DNA from: Pseudomonas sp. 6D_7.1_Bac1
Lineage (GTDB): Bacteria > Pseudomonadota > Gammaproteobacteria > Pseudomonadales > Pseudomonadaceae
Assembly (NCBI RefSeq): GCF_025465945.1
Contig: NZ_JANLNW010000009.1
Location: forward strand, 1-64,000
Length of the DNA stretch: 64,000 bases
Direction of reading: 5' to 3'
The position numbers and the translations under genes are program-made. The notes under the pieces were generated by a model. That model worked only from the letters and a program-made list of their open reading frames with translations. It was not told the origin of the DNA and did not search any database. Positions within the stretch are counted from its first letter, which is position 1. Each line of letters begins with the position of its first letter. Shown here piece by piece: positions 1 through 8,289 of the stretch.

Positions 1-1
1 G

Positions 2-826
2 CTGATCGCCGAACACAGCCGCGAGCACCACCGCAGCTATGTCTACGAGCCCGGCAGCTTCCGCCCGCTGGCCATGCTCGACGGCTACGGCCCGAAAAAA
101 GCCTGCCCGTTTTATTACCAACTCGACCACCTCGGTACCCCACAGGAACTCACCGATTACAGCGGCGAGATCGTCTGGTCCGCCACCTACAAGGCCTACG
201 GCAAACTCGCCAGCCTCCAGCAGTTTGGCGAAGAGCAACTGGAGCAACCGCTACGGTTTCAAGGGCAGTACTTCGACGCTGAATCAGGCCTGCATTACAA
301 CCGGCATCGCTACTACAATCCGGACATTGGCCGCTACCTGACGCCGGATCCGAGCAAACTCGCCGGTGGGACTAACGGGTATCAGTACACCCCGAACCCG
401 ACGGGGTGGGTGGATCCGTTGGGGTTGAATGACTGCCCGGGGGCGGGTAAATGCAAGAAGCCGGGGGAGGCGGAAAATCCGGCGGGGAAGGCGGGGGTTG
501 ATGAGGGGGAGGTGGTACCGCCCTCTGTAAGAGTAACGGACAAGTGGAGCCGTGAGCCTAAAAGCATCCAAGATCAGATGACTTTGAAAGCAGCTCAGTC
601 GGGGGAAGGTAACGTCATCATTAGAAACCTTAGTGACCCTGATTTTAAAGGCATGGAAAAAATGGAGTTGAAAGTAAAGTCAGTAAACGGAAATGACTCT
701 GTTGTTCACTTTGTTAGAGATCAAAAAACGGGGAGTCTATTGGATTTTAAGTTTAAGAAGCATAGCGTCGAGCGAATGAAACCTTGGGGTAATGACCCTG
801 TGGTACCACCTGGAGATTACCCATAA
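2..826 (+). CDS. Rhs-family polymorphic toxin, C-terminal part (5' truncated by window edge)
   Basis: The reading frame is open from the first bases, so the start lies outside the window; 274 residues are visible. The first ~130 residues are the end of an Rhs/YD-repeat shell (YYQLDHLGTPQELTD, then GLHYNRHRYYNPDIGRY) closing with the Rhs core signature ending in WVDPLGL. After that boundary comes a variable tip of roughly 135 residues (KWSREPKSIQDQMTL ... VVHFVRDQKTGSLLDFKF), the expected position of a toxin domain released from an Rhs cage. GC falls clearly from about position 520, typical of exchangeable tips. The tip's activity is not recognised. Its stop overlaps the start of the next gene by one base, as in toxin-immunity pairs. 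It is probably delivered by a type VI or similar system, which is inference. Confidence 0.9.
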   Translation: MIAEHSREHHRSYVYEPGSFRPLAMLDGYGPKKACPFYYQLDHLGTPQELTDYSGEIVWSATYKAYGKLASLQQFGEEQLEQPLRFQGQYFDAESGLHYNRHRYYNPDIGRYLTPDPSKLAGGTNGYQYTPNPTGWVDPLGLNDCPGAGKCKKPGEAENPAGKAGVDEGEVVPPSVRVTDKWSREPKSIQDQMTLKAAQSGEGNVIIRNLSDPDFKGMEKMELKVKSVNGNDSVVHFVRDQKTGSLLDFKFKKHSVERMKPWGNDPVVPPGDYP

Positions 827-1239
827 TGAAAGTAGTGTGCAAAATCGATAACTTGCATAGCGTGGAAGACTCGAGCGTTTTCGCTAGGCTCAAACGCTAT
901 ATCTCCGACTCAAATGGAGTGCTGGATCTCCAAGTTGGTAGGGAGTACGTGGTTTATGGTGTGGAGTTTTGGGATAACTGCCCATGGTTCTATCTATGTA
1001 CTGAGGACGATGATGAATATCCAAAACCCTTTGCAGCAGATTTTTTTGAAACTACAGATAAGCGTATTTCTAAATGCTGGACGCTGGTGACCAGTCCTTG
1101 TGAAGGGGACGAAAACTCAACGCGTCTTGTATTCGAGGAATGGGCTAGGGATAGTGCCTTTTACGAGCGTCTTATTGACGGGGAGGGAGACGCCGTTACA
1201 TTGTTTGCTGAGTATCGGTTTCTGATGGATTCCGAGTAA
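826..1239 (+). CDS. Probable immunity protein for the Rhs toxin tip
   Basis: This 137-residue acidic protein has no signal peptide or membrane segment and starts within the toxin stop codon (TAATG overlap). Its AT-rich composition matches the toxin tip and differs from the following chromosomal genes. Tryptophan- and acid-rich stretches (VVYGVEFWDNCPWFYLC, VFEEWARDSAFYERL) are typical of small cytoplasmic immunity proteins that bind a cognate toxin. The assignment rests on position, overlap, size and composition; the family was not identified with certainty. It would protect the producing cell and its kin from the upstream toxin. Confidence 0.8.
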   Translation: MKVVCKIDNLHSVEDSSVFARLKRYISDSNGVLDLQVGREYVVYGVEFWDNCPWFYLCTEDDDEYPKPFAADFFETTDKRISKCWTLVTSPCEGDENSTRLVFEEWARDSAFYERLIDGEGDAVTLFAEYRFLMDSE

Positions 1240-1272
1240 AGAAGAGGGGGGCGATTTGTTTGCCACCCTGCA

Positions 1273-3072
1273 TCAGATTAAAGTTGCATTGGTTGCTATA
1301 GGGGAATGAACCTGCTCCTCCCGCTCCAAACTATCAATCACATGAATACTATACCCCTGCACATTCTTCGCATGATGCTTGGCCTGTGAGGCCATCTCCG
1401 CGAGCTGGCTGGAATCGAGCTGTTCGCAGGCCTGCGGGTGTAAATGCACCACGCCAATCGACAGCGACAGCAGCGGAAACTCCTGACGAACTCCTTGACG
1501 GTTGGGGGCGATGAAACAGCCGGCTTCCAGGTGTTCCGCGCGGTAGAAACGTCGGCATTGGCTGTGGAAGTCCTCGAACAGTTGGTTCAGGCGCTTGCGC
1601 CAGTCTTCCGGGCCGAGGACCAGCAGGAAGTCATCGCCGCCGATATGACCGACGAAATCGCGGCTGGGGTCGACGCGGTCATTCAGGCATTGCGCCAAGC
1701 ACAGCAGGACTTCGTCGCCACGGCCGTAGCCGTAGATATCGTTGAAAGGTTTGAAGCTGTCGATGTCGACGTAGCAGATCACTGACTCGCGGCTCTGTTG
1801 CAGCAGTCGCGTCAGGCATTGCTGAATCGGTACGTTGCCCGGCAACAGGGTCAGTGGGTTGGCGTAGCGGGCTTGCTGGATCTTCAGCTCGGTAATCAGT
1901 TTGAGCACGTCGATCACCCGACCCAGGCCCAGATAGCCGCCGTTGAGGGTGATGATGAAATCCTCTTCGATACGTTGCCGGGCGCGACTGGTGATCAGTC
2001 GGCTGACCTGTTGCAGCGACTGGCTGAGCTCTACGGCGAGGAAGTCGCCGCTCATCAGACGGCTGATCGGCTTGCGTGCAAACAGGTCGGTGGCAAACGG
2101 CTTGAGCAGCGCATCGGACAGCGAATGGCGGTGGACGATGCCGCAGGGATGGCCGAGTTCGTCGAGCACTGCCAGCGAGTTCAGGTTGGCCTGACGACGG
2201 AAGGCTTCCAGTACGTCAGCGGTGGGTGTGTCGCGGGCTACGGCCGGATGTTCGTTGAGCAGCGCGCTGAGGTCACTGACTTCATCGCTGAGCGTCACTG
2301 CGCTGATGTCGTGCTTGGGCATCATCGTCCGGGCGTCCCGTGGCGGATGCTCTTGCGGACGGCACAACAGATAGCCCTGCACCAGGTCGACCCCCATCTC
2401 GGTCAACACTGCGAGCTCTTCAGGCAGTTCGATACCTTCGGCGATAACTTGCGCCCGTGAGGCTTTGGCGATTTGCAGGATCGAGCCGACGAATTCGCGT
2501 TTCAGCGCGTCCTGGTGGATACCGTCGATGAAATGCCGGTCGATCTTCACGTAGTCCGGACGCAACTCCGACCAGAGTCGCAGGCTCGAATAACCGGCCC
2601 CCAAGTCATCCAGTGCTATCGAAAAGCCCATGGCCCGATAGTGATGCAGCGCGTTTTGCAGCAACTGAAAGTCGTCGGTCGGGGTTTGCTCGGTCAGTTC
2701 GATCACCACCTGGCTCGGCGGGATGCCGAAATCCTGCAGCATTTGCAGGGTTCTACCGGGTTGGTGGCCGGCTTCGAGCAGCGATTCGGGGGAGACGTTG
2801 AGAAAGAGTTTGCCCGGTAACTGTTGTTCGTTGAAACGACGACAGGCGCTGTGCCGACAGGCCATTTCCAGTTCGCTGAGACGGCCAGCCTGGCGGGCCA
2901 CGGCGAACAATGCGATGGGCGAATGCAATGGGCTGTTGGAGGGACCGCGACTGAGCGCTTCGTAACCGAGGATGCGCCGTTCGGACAGAGAAACGATCGG
3001 CTGGAACAGACTGTGCAAACCACTTTGAGCCAGGATTGAACTCAAGGCACTCAGCTGTTCGGTCGTGGTCAT
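1273..3072 (-). CDS. EAL-CBS-GGDEF cyclic-di-GMP turnover protein
   Basis: The 599-residue protein is soluble, without signal peptide or membrane segments. Residues ~15-240 form an EAL phosphodiesterase domain with the catalytic signatures intact (GYEAL, ELTEQ, ALDDLGAGYSSL, VKIDR, AEGIE, QGYLL). Residues ~255-375 look like a CBS pair, which usually binds nucleotides. The C-terminal GGDEF domain keeps VDIDSFKPFND but reads GGDDF at the signature, so cyclase activity is less certain than phosphodiesterase activity. The start lies only 17 nt beyond the T-run of the terminator that ends prc transcription. From memory, PAO1 has a same-architecture gene next to prc (PA3258). It likely lowers or tunes c-di-GMP in response to a CBS ligand. 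Confidence 0.92.
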   Translation of the reverse strand: MTTTEQLSALSSILAQSGLHSLFQPIVSLSERRILGYEALSRGPSNSPLHSPIALFAVARQAGRLSELEMACRHSACRRFNEQQLPGKLFLNVSPESLLEAGHQPGRTLQMLQDFGIPPSQVVIELTEQTPTDDFQLLQNALHHYRAMGFSIALDDLGAGYSSLRLWSELRPDYVKIDRHFIDGIHQDALKREFVGSILQIAKASRAQVIAEGIELPEELAVLTEMGVDLVQGYLLCRPQEHPPRDARTMMPKHDISAVTLSDEVSDLSALLNEHPAVARDTPTADVLEAFRRQANLNSLAVLDELGHPCGIVHRHSLSDALLKPFATDLFARKPISRLMSGDFLAVELSQSLQQVSRLITSRARQRIEEDFIITLNGGYLGLGRVIDVLKLITELKIQQARYANPLTLLPGNVPIQQCLTRLLQQSRESVICYVDIDSFKPFNDIYGYGRGDEVLLCLAQCLNDRVDPSRDFVGHIGGDDFLLVLGPEDWRKRLNQLFEDFHSQCRRFYRAEHLEAGCFIAPNRQGVRQEFPLLSLSIGVVHLHPQACEQLDSSQLAEMASQAKHHAKNVQGYSIHVIDSLEREEQVHSPIATNATLI

Positions 3073-3088
3073 GGCGATCTCTGGCGAT

Positions 3089-3135
3089 AAAAAAAGGACT
3101 GGGCGCGCTCTTGATTAGAGAGTGCGCCCAGTCCT
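3089..3135 (-). terminator. Rho-independent terminator of prc
   Basis: On the minus strand a long GC-rich hairpin (AGGACTGGGCGC arms at about 3095-3111 and 3117-3135) is followed by seven T residues. It lies 65 nt after the prc stop and directly before the EAL gene start. Confidence 0.85.
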
Positions 3136-3199
3136 GTATTTCACGACAGAATGATGACTGTTTGATGACGATCCGGGGAGCGTCAGCATTAAATTGCCA

Positions 3200-5287
3200 T
3201 CACTTTTTGTTGCTGGCGACCGCCGTGTTGAGCTTCAAGTAATCCAGCAGAATCCGCCCGGTTTCGCTCAGGTAGGCATCGTCTTCCGGTTTGGTCTTTT
3301 CCGGCTCCGCCGCGATGGCGTCTTCGTCTTCTTTCTTCAGTTCTTTGAGCGGCTCTTCGCCCTTGGCCTTGCGGCGGGTGTTTTCCATCGCCAGTTGCTT
3401 GGCATCGATGTCAGCGTGTTGTGCGCGACGTTCAGCTTCGTTGAGGCTGACGGTTTTTTCTGCCATCAGCTTCTGCGCCAGCGCCAGTTTGTCGCGAATG
3501 AACACAAACTCCGCGTCCTTGGCCGAACGGGCGTCATGCTCGGATTTGAGCTGTGCCAGGTACGGTTTGAACGGATCGACTGCCGGCTTGATGGCCGGGC
3601 GAATGGTGTCCCACGGCATGGATTCCGGCAGAGCGCTCTCGCCGATTTCCTTGGTGTCGATGATCGACGGGAAATCGACATCCGGCAGCACGCCCTGATG
3701 CTGGGTGCTCTGACCGGAAACCCGGTAGAACTTGGCCAGCGTCAGTTTCAGCTCGCCATGGTTCAGCGGCTGGATGGTCTGCACAGTGCCTTTACCGAAG
3801 GTCTGACCGCCGATGATCAGCGCGCGGTGGTAGTCCTGCATGGCGCCGGCAAAAATCTCCGAAGCCGAAGCAGACAGGCGGTTGACCAGCAACGCCATCG
3901 GGCCTTTGTAGAAGGCGCCCGGGCTTTCGTCTTCCAGTACATCGACCCGACCATCGGCATTACGCACCAGTACGGTCGGACCTTTGTCGATGAACAGACT
4001 GGTCAGCTCGGTGGCTTCCTGCAAGGAGCCACCGCCGTTGTTGCGCAGGTCGATGACCACGCCGTCGACCTTGTCTTTTTGCAGTTCGGTCAGCAGCTTC
4101 TTGACGTCGCGAGTGGTGCTCTTGTAATCCGGATCACCGGCGCGGAAGGCCTTGAAGTCCAGGTAGAAAGCGGGGATCTCGATGACGCCGAGCTTGTAGT
4201 CCTTACCGTCCTGTTTCAGGTTGAGGATCGACTTCTTCACCGCCTGATCTTCAAGCTTCACCGCTTCGCGGGTGATCTGCACGATCTTGGTGGTCTGGTC
4301 GTTTGGCGCATTGCTGGCCGGGATCACTTCCAGGCGCACCACGGTGCCTTTCGGTCCACGGATCAGCTTGACCACTTCGTCCAGGCGCCAGCCGACCACG
4401 TCGACCATCTCCTTGCTGCCCTGGGCAACGCCGATGATCTTGTCGGCCGGTGCAACCTGCTTGGTCTTGTCCGCCGGGCCTGCCGGCACCAGACGCACGA
4501 CTTTCACCTGGTCGTTATCGCTCTGCAACACGGCGCCGATGCCTTCCAGCGACAGGCTCATGTTGATGTCGAAGTTCTCCGCGTTATCCGGTGACAGATA
4601 GTTGGTGTGCGGGTCGTAAGACATGGCGAAGTTGTTGATGTACGCCTGGAAGATGTCTTCCGGACGGGTCTGGTCCAGGCGCGACAGCTGATTCTTGTAA
4701 CGCTTGGTCAGGGTTTCCTGAATCTGTTTCGGGTCTTTGCCGGCGATCTTCATGCGCAGCACTTCGTCCTTGACGCGTTTGCGCCACAGGTCGTCGAGCT
4801 CGGCACTGGTCTTGAGCCACGGGGCATCCTTGCGATCGATCAGCAAGGTTTCCTTGGTGGTGAAGTCCATCTTGTCGACGCCTTTGTTCAGCTCGACCAA
4901 GGCGAAGTCCAGACGCGCTTTGACGCGGTCCAGGTAACGCTTGTAGATGGTGAACCCGGCGTTCAGGTCGCCGCTTTTGAGGAAGTCGTCAAACTGGTTT
5001 TTCCATTTGTCGAATTCGGCAATGTCGCTGGCCAGAAAATAACTGCGCGACGGATCCAGCAGCTTCAGGTAGCTGTCGTAGATGATCGCGGAGCGCGCGT
5101 TATCGAGCGGCGGCTTGCTGTAATGGTGGCGCTTGAGCAACTCGACGACGTTCAGGCTGGCAATCACCTCGTCACGATCGGGCTGAAGGTTGTCCCAGCT
5201 ATTGGCTGCGAACGTAGTGGGCGACAGCGACAAGCTGCCCAGGCCAATGAAAAGCGCGAGTGCGGTGCTGGGGAACAAATGCTTCAT
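3200..5287 (-). CDS. prc: Carboxy-terminal processing (tail-specific) protease Prc
   Basis: This periplasmic S41 serine protease degrades or processes proteins from their C-terminal tails; in P. aeruginosa the homologue (AlgO/Prc) affects the MucA-AlgU alginate response. I chose the ATG at 5287 because the protein then begins MKHLFPSTALALF with a clean signal peptide ending near AFAAN-type residues; an in-frame ATG at 5320 would add 11 residues before it. The order is N-terminal tail-protease domain, PDZ domain (about 230-320), S41 domain with the nucleophile in LSASASEIFAGAM and lysine in GQTFGKGTVQ, then a charged Lys/Glu-rich C-terminal DUF3340-type region. At 695 residues the length is normal for the family. 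Confidence 0.95.
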   Translation of the reverse strand: MKHLFPSTALALFIGLGSLSLSPTTFAANSWDNLQPDRDEVIASLNVVELLKRHHYSKPPLDNARSAIIYDSYLKLLDPSRSYFLASDIAEFDKWKNQFDDFLKSGDLNAGFTIYKRYLDRVKARLDFALVELNKGVDKMDFTTKETLLIDRKDAPWLKTSAELDDLWRKRVKDEVLRMKIAGKDPKQIQETLTKRYKNQLSRLDQTRPEDIFQAYINNFAMSYDPHTNYLSPDNAENFDINMSLSLEGIGAVLQSDNDQVKVVRLVPAGPADKTKQVAPADKIIGVAQGSKEMVDVVGWRLDEVVKLIRGPKGTVVRLEVIPASNAPNDQTTKIVQITREAVKLEDQAVKKSILNLKQDGKDYKLGVIEIPAFYLDFKAFRAGDPDYKSTTRDVKKLLTELQKDKVDGVVIDLRNNGGGSLQEATELTSLFIDKGPTVLVRNADGRVDVLEDESPGAFYKGPMALLVNRLSASASEIFAGAMQDYHRALIIGGQTFGKGTVQTIQPLNHGELKLTLAKFYRVSGQSTQHQGVLPDVDFPSIIDTKEIGESALPESMPWDTIRPAIKPAVDPFKPYLAQLKSEHDARSAKDAEFVFIRDKLALAQKLMAEKTVSLNEAERRAQHADIDAKQLAMENTRRKAKGEEPLKELKKEDEDAIAAEPEKTKPEDDAYLSETGRILLDYLKLNTAVASNKK

Positions 5288-5509
5288 GCTGATTCGACGC
5301 GGGGGCAATTGATAACGCATATTAGGCCGTCTTTAAAGTCGCCGGTTCCACAAGGCTCTACGCAAACTGCCTGCGTGTCGATCATGCCGCGCTAAAATCA
5401 GGCTGATCGCCACTCGACGAGTTCTCGTACGACCCTCGGGCCGGTCGCATAATGCAAAAAGCCCGTCGCTACAGCATCGGGCTCAGTCCAGACTCACTAT
5501 GGAGGCACT
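5288..5509. promoter_or_regulatory. Divergent prc / quinone oxidoreductase intergenic region
   Basis: This 222-bp gap must carry both promoters. A hairpin at 5460-5483 (AGCCCG ... CGGGCT) is followed on the minus strand by TTTTTG, so it looks like a terminator pointing towards prc, although no gene to its right needs one. It may shield the prc promoter or act in the 5' leader of the rightward gene. No clear -35/-10 pair was assigned. Confidence 0.4.
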
Positions 5510-6472
5510 GTGAAAGCATTGCAAGGCGTTGAAGGTCAAGTGGAGTGGGTTGAAGCACTGCGTCCGACGTGTGACGTAGGACAAGTTCGCATTCGAGTGG
5601 CGGCAGCAGGTCTCAACCGAGCCGATTTGTTACAGAAAGCGGGGCTCTATCCGCCGCCGCCGGGGGCCAGTCAGGTGCTCGGTCTAGAGTGTTCAGGTGT
5701 GATCAGCGAGGTCGGCGCGGGGTCGTCCTGGCAGGTCGGTGATCGGGTTTGCGCACTGCTGGCGGGCGGCGGGATGGCCGAAGAGGTGGTGGTCGATGGC
5801 CGTCACGTATTGCCGGTGCCAGAGGGGCTGTCGCTGGCTGAAGCGGCAGCCTTGCCCGAGGTCTACAGCACCGTTTGGCTGAATTTGTTTCAACTGGCTG
5901 CGCTCAAACCGGGTGAGAAAGTTCTCCTGCACGCCGGGGCAAGTGGAATTGGTTCAGCTGCCATTCAGCTTTGCAAGGCGTTCGGCAACCCGTGCTGGGT
6001 CAGCGTCGGTTCGGCGGATCGGCTGGCCTACTGCGAGGCCCTGGGCGCGCAAGGCGGGGTGGTGCGCACTGATCACCTGGACGGTTTGAGTGACCTGGGG
6101 CCGTTTGATGTGATCCTCGACCCGGTCGGCGGCAACTATGCGGCACTGAACCTGAAGTTGCTCGCACGTGACGGTCGTTGGGTATTGATCGGCCTGATGG
6201 GCGGTCGTGAAGCACAACTGGATCTGGCGCAAATGCTGGCCAAGCGGATCCATTTGCTAAGTTCGACCCTGCGCAGCCGCGACGAGCAGTTCAAGGCCGA
6301 CCTGTTCAGTGATTTACGTCTGCATGTCTGGCCGCTGTTCGCCGAAGGACGCCTGAGCCCGCAACTGGCCAGGACCTTCCCGATCAAGGACGCCGAAGCG
6401 GCGTTCGCCGAGCTTGCGACCAATCAGGTGTCGGGCAAAGTGGTGTTGGTGATCGACGAGAGCCTGGTCTAA
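5510..6472 (+). CDS. NAD(P)H quinone oxidoreductase, zinc-independent MDR (PIG3/zeta-crystallin type)
   Basis: The 320-residue medium-chain reductase uses a GTG start 4 nt after a GGAGG ribosome-binding site. The N-terminal GroES-like half (VRIRVAAAGLNRADLLQKAG, YPPPPGAS) lacks structural and catalytic zinc ligands, which places it with quinone oxidoreductases rather than alcohol dehydrogenases. The Rossmann half carries VLLHAGASGIGSAAIQL, the NADPH-binding AxxGxxG-type loop. It should reduce quinones with NAD(P)H in the cytoplasm. From memory, PAO1 has an oxidoreductase at the same place beside prc. The physiological substrate cannot be told. Confidence 0.88.
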   Translation: MKALQGVEGQVEWVEALRPTCDVGQVRIRVAAAGLNRADLLQKAGLYPPPPGASQVLGLECSGVISEVGAGSSWQVGDRVCALLAGGGMAEEVVVDGRHVLPVPEGLSLAEAAALPEVYSTVWLNLFQLAALKPGEKVLLHAGASGIGSAAIQLCKAFGNPCWVSVGSADRLAYCEALGAQGGVVRTDHLDGLSDLGPFDVILDPVGGNYAALNLKLLARDGRWVLIGLMGGREAQLDLAQMLAKRIHLLSSTLRSRDEQFKADLFSDLRLHVWPLFAEGRLSPQLARTFPIKDAEAAFAELATNQVSGKVVLVIDESLV

Positions 6473-6484
6473 AGGGCTTCATTG

Positions 6485-6583
6485 AACCTGTGGGAGCGAG
6501 CCTGCTCGCGATTCAGGCGACGCGGTCTACCTGTGAGACCGCGTTATCGTTCATCGCGAGCAGGCTCGCTCCCACACAGGTTC
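6485..6583. repeat. REPIN, family A (convergent type)
   Basis: Two inverted copies of GTGGGAGCGAGCCTGCTCGC flank a loop with its own perfect inner stem (ACGCGGTCT ... AGACCGCGT). It lies between two convergent genes and could also serve as a transcription barrier. Confidence 0.9.
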
Positions 6584-6587
6584 TCGG

Positions 6588-7241
6588 TTACTTCCAGGTG
6601 TGAATCGGCCAACCAGCCTTTTCGGCGTGCTCAAGCAATACCGGATCCGGGTTGACCACATGCGGATGGTCGACTTTGAGCAGCAATGGCAAGTCGTTAC
6701 GTGAGTCCGAATAGAAACTCGCGCCTTCAAGGTTTTCCTCTTCGGCGTCCAGCCACTCCAGCAAGCGAGTGATTTTGCCTTCGCGGTAGGTCAGGGTGCC
6801 GACCGTGTTGCCGCTGTAGACCCCGTGAGTGACTTCCAGCTCAATACCGAGGATTTCGTCGACGCCCAAACGTTCGGCGATGGGTTTGACCAGGTGTGTG
6901 CCCGAAGCGGAGATCACCAGAATCCGGTCGCCAGCCTTGCGGTGTTCGGCGATGGCTTTGCAGGCGTCGCTGAAGATGATCGGTTCGATCACGTCTTCAA
7001 CCCACGGCGCCACAAGGTGCTCGACTTCTTCCGGGGTGCGTCCGGCCATCGGCTCCAGGCTGAAGGTCATGTAGTCCTCCATGGCCAGGTGGCCCTTGCC
7101 GTAGGAGTCCATCAATTCCTTGTCGCGACGCAGGAAGGATTCGCCATCGACCCAACCGAGGCGGACCATCTGCTCGCTCCACAGCGAGGCGCAGTCGCCA
7201 TGGATGAGGGTTTCGTCCAGATCAAAAATTGCCAAGGCCAT
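6588..7241 (-). CDS. HAD-IB family phosphatase (SerB-like)
   Basis: The 217-residue hydrolase has the HAD signature motifs in order: nucleophile loop FDLDETLIHGD at the N-terminus, SASGTH (motif II) and GASFYSDSRNDLPLL (motif III/IV), with a helical cap between them. The ATG at 7241 is preferred because it has a GAGAGAG ribosome-binding site and starts directly at the catalytic domain; a start at 7274 would add 11 unconserved residues. It is the last gene of the ABC-transporter operon, 43 nt after the ATPase gene, so it probably dephosphorylates something derived from the imported compound. SerB-like specificity is only a similarity. Confidence 0.87.
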   Translation of the reverse strand: MALAIFDLDETLIHGDCASLWSEQMVRLGWVDGESFLRRDKELMDSYGKGHLAMEDYMTFSLEPMAGRTPEEVEHLVAPWVEDVIEPIIFSDACKAIAEHRKAGDRILVISASGTHLVKPIAERLGVDEILGIELEVTHGVYSGNTVGTLTYREGKITRLLEWLDAEEENLEGASFYSDSRNDLPLLLKVDHPHVVNPDPVLLEHAEKAGWPIHTWK

Positions 7242-7284
7242 CAGTGCAGCTCTCTCTTTAACATCAGTGTGCACAACAAAAGCA

Positions 7285-8289
7285 TCAGGCTACCTCACAC
7301 AGGGCCGTCGGATCGATAGAAAGCGCCAGCCGTTGACCGTCGGCATGCAAATCAGCCGCCGAACGGTTCAGCACATCCACCACCAGTTCCACGCCGCGAG
7401 CCTCGACCCGATAACGGATCACGTTGCCCAGCAGGCTGTGGCTACGGATAAGCGCATCCGGCTCGCCATTGAGGCTCAGTTCGATGGCTTCCGGGCGGAT
7501 CGCGATGCGGCCATTGATCGGCCGTTGCAGCAGCTTGCTGGCACTGGCGGCGTCGAGCAGGTTGTAGTTGCCGATGAAGCCGGCGGCAAACACATCGACC
7601 GGTGCGGTGTAGAGCGTTTCGGCGTCGCCGCTCTGGACGATCTTGCCCTGGTTCATCAGGAAGATCCGGTCGGACATGGTCAGGGCTTCTTCCTGATCGT
7701 GAGTCACGAAAATGGTGGTCAGCCCCAATTCGCGCTGGATCTGCCGGATCTGCTCACGCAGGTGTTTACGGATTCGTGCATCCAGCGCCGACAGCGGTTC
7801 GTCGAGCAACAGCAAGCGTGGTCGGGTCACCAGCGAGCGGGCGAGGGCGACGCGCTGGCATTGGCCGCCAGACAGTTGATGGGGATAACGGGCGGCGAAG
7901 TCATTCAGTTCCACCAGTTGCAACACTTCCAGCACACGCTTGCGGCTGTCGTCGGCGTTGACCTTTTGCATGCGCAAACCGAAGGCGACGTTCTGCTCCA
8001 CGGTCATGTTGGGGAACAGTGCATAGCTCTGGAACACCATGCCAATCCCGCGTTTTTGCGGGCTCAGCGGCACCAGATCCTGACCGTCGAGCAGGATCTT
8101 GCCGTCGTCCACCGCGGTCAGCCCGGCGATGCAGCGCAGCAGGGTCGACTTGCCACAACCGGACGGGCCGAGCAGGGTGACGAACTCGCCTTTCTGGATT
8201 TCGCAGTTGATGTCGCTGAACACCGGGGTGCCGGCGGAGCCTTTTTGTGAGTAGCTTTTTTGCAGGTGTTGGACGCTGACATAGCTCAT
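7285..8289 (-). CDS. ABC transporter ATP-binding protein (phosphonate/polyamine-type importer)
   Basis: The 334-residue cytoplasmic ATPase has Walker A GPSGCGKST, Q-loop VFQSYALFP, signature LSGGQ, Walker B LLLLDEPLSALD, an H-loop in FVTHDQEEA, and a C-terminal TOBE-type regulatory segment. This resembles the PotA/FbpC/PhnT group. Its ATG overlaps the preceding permease stop by four bases (ATGA), so translation is coupled. It powers the importer formed with the two permeases and the binding protein. Family resemblance and neighbours favour an organophosphorus solute such as 2-aminoethylphosphonate, but the substrate is unproven. Confidence 0.92.
   Translation of the reverse strand: MSYVSVQHLQKSYSQKGSAGTPVFSDINCEIQKGEFVTLLGPSGCGKSTLLRCIAGLTAVDDGKILLDGQDLVPLSPQKRGIGMVFQSYALFPNMTVEQNVAFGLRMQKVNADDSRKRVLEVLQLVELNDFAARYPHQLSGGQCQRVALARSLVTRPRLLLLDEPLSALDARIRKHLREQIRQIQRELGLTTIFVTHDQEEALTMSDRIFLMNQGKIVQSGDAETLYTAPVDVFAAGFIGNYNLLDAASASKLLQRPINGRIAIRPEAIELSLNGEPDALIRSHSLLGNVIRYRVEARGVELVVDVLNRSAADLHADGQRLALSIDPTALCEVA

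Noticed and set aside
3194..4594. A 466-codon plus-strand frame opposite prc
   Set aside because: prc is complete with catalytic residues; the plus frame is its complement.
5456..5483. Hairpin with T-run as a normal terminator
   Set aside because: It points leftward but no leftward gene ends there, so it is only noted within the intergenic entry.
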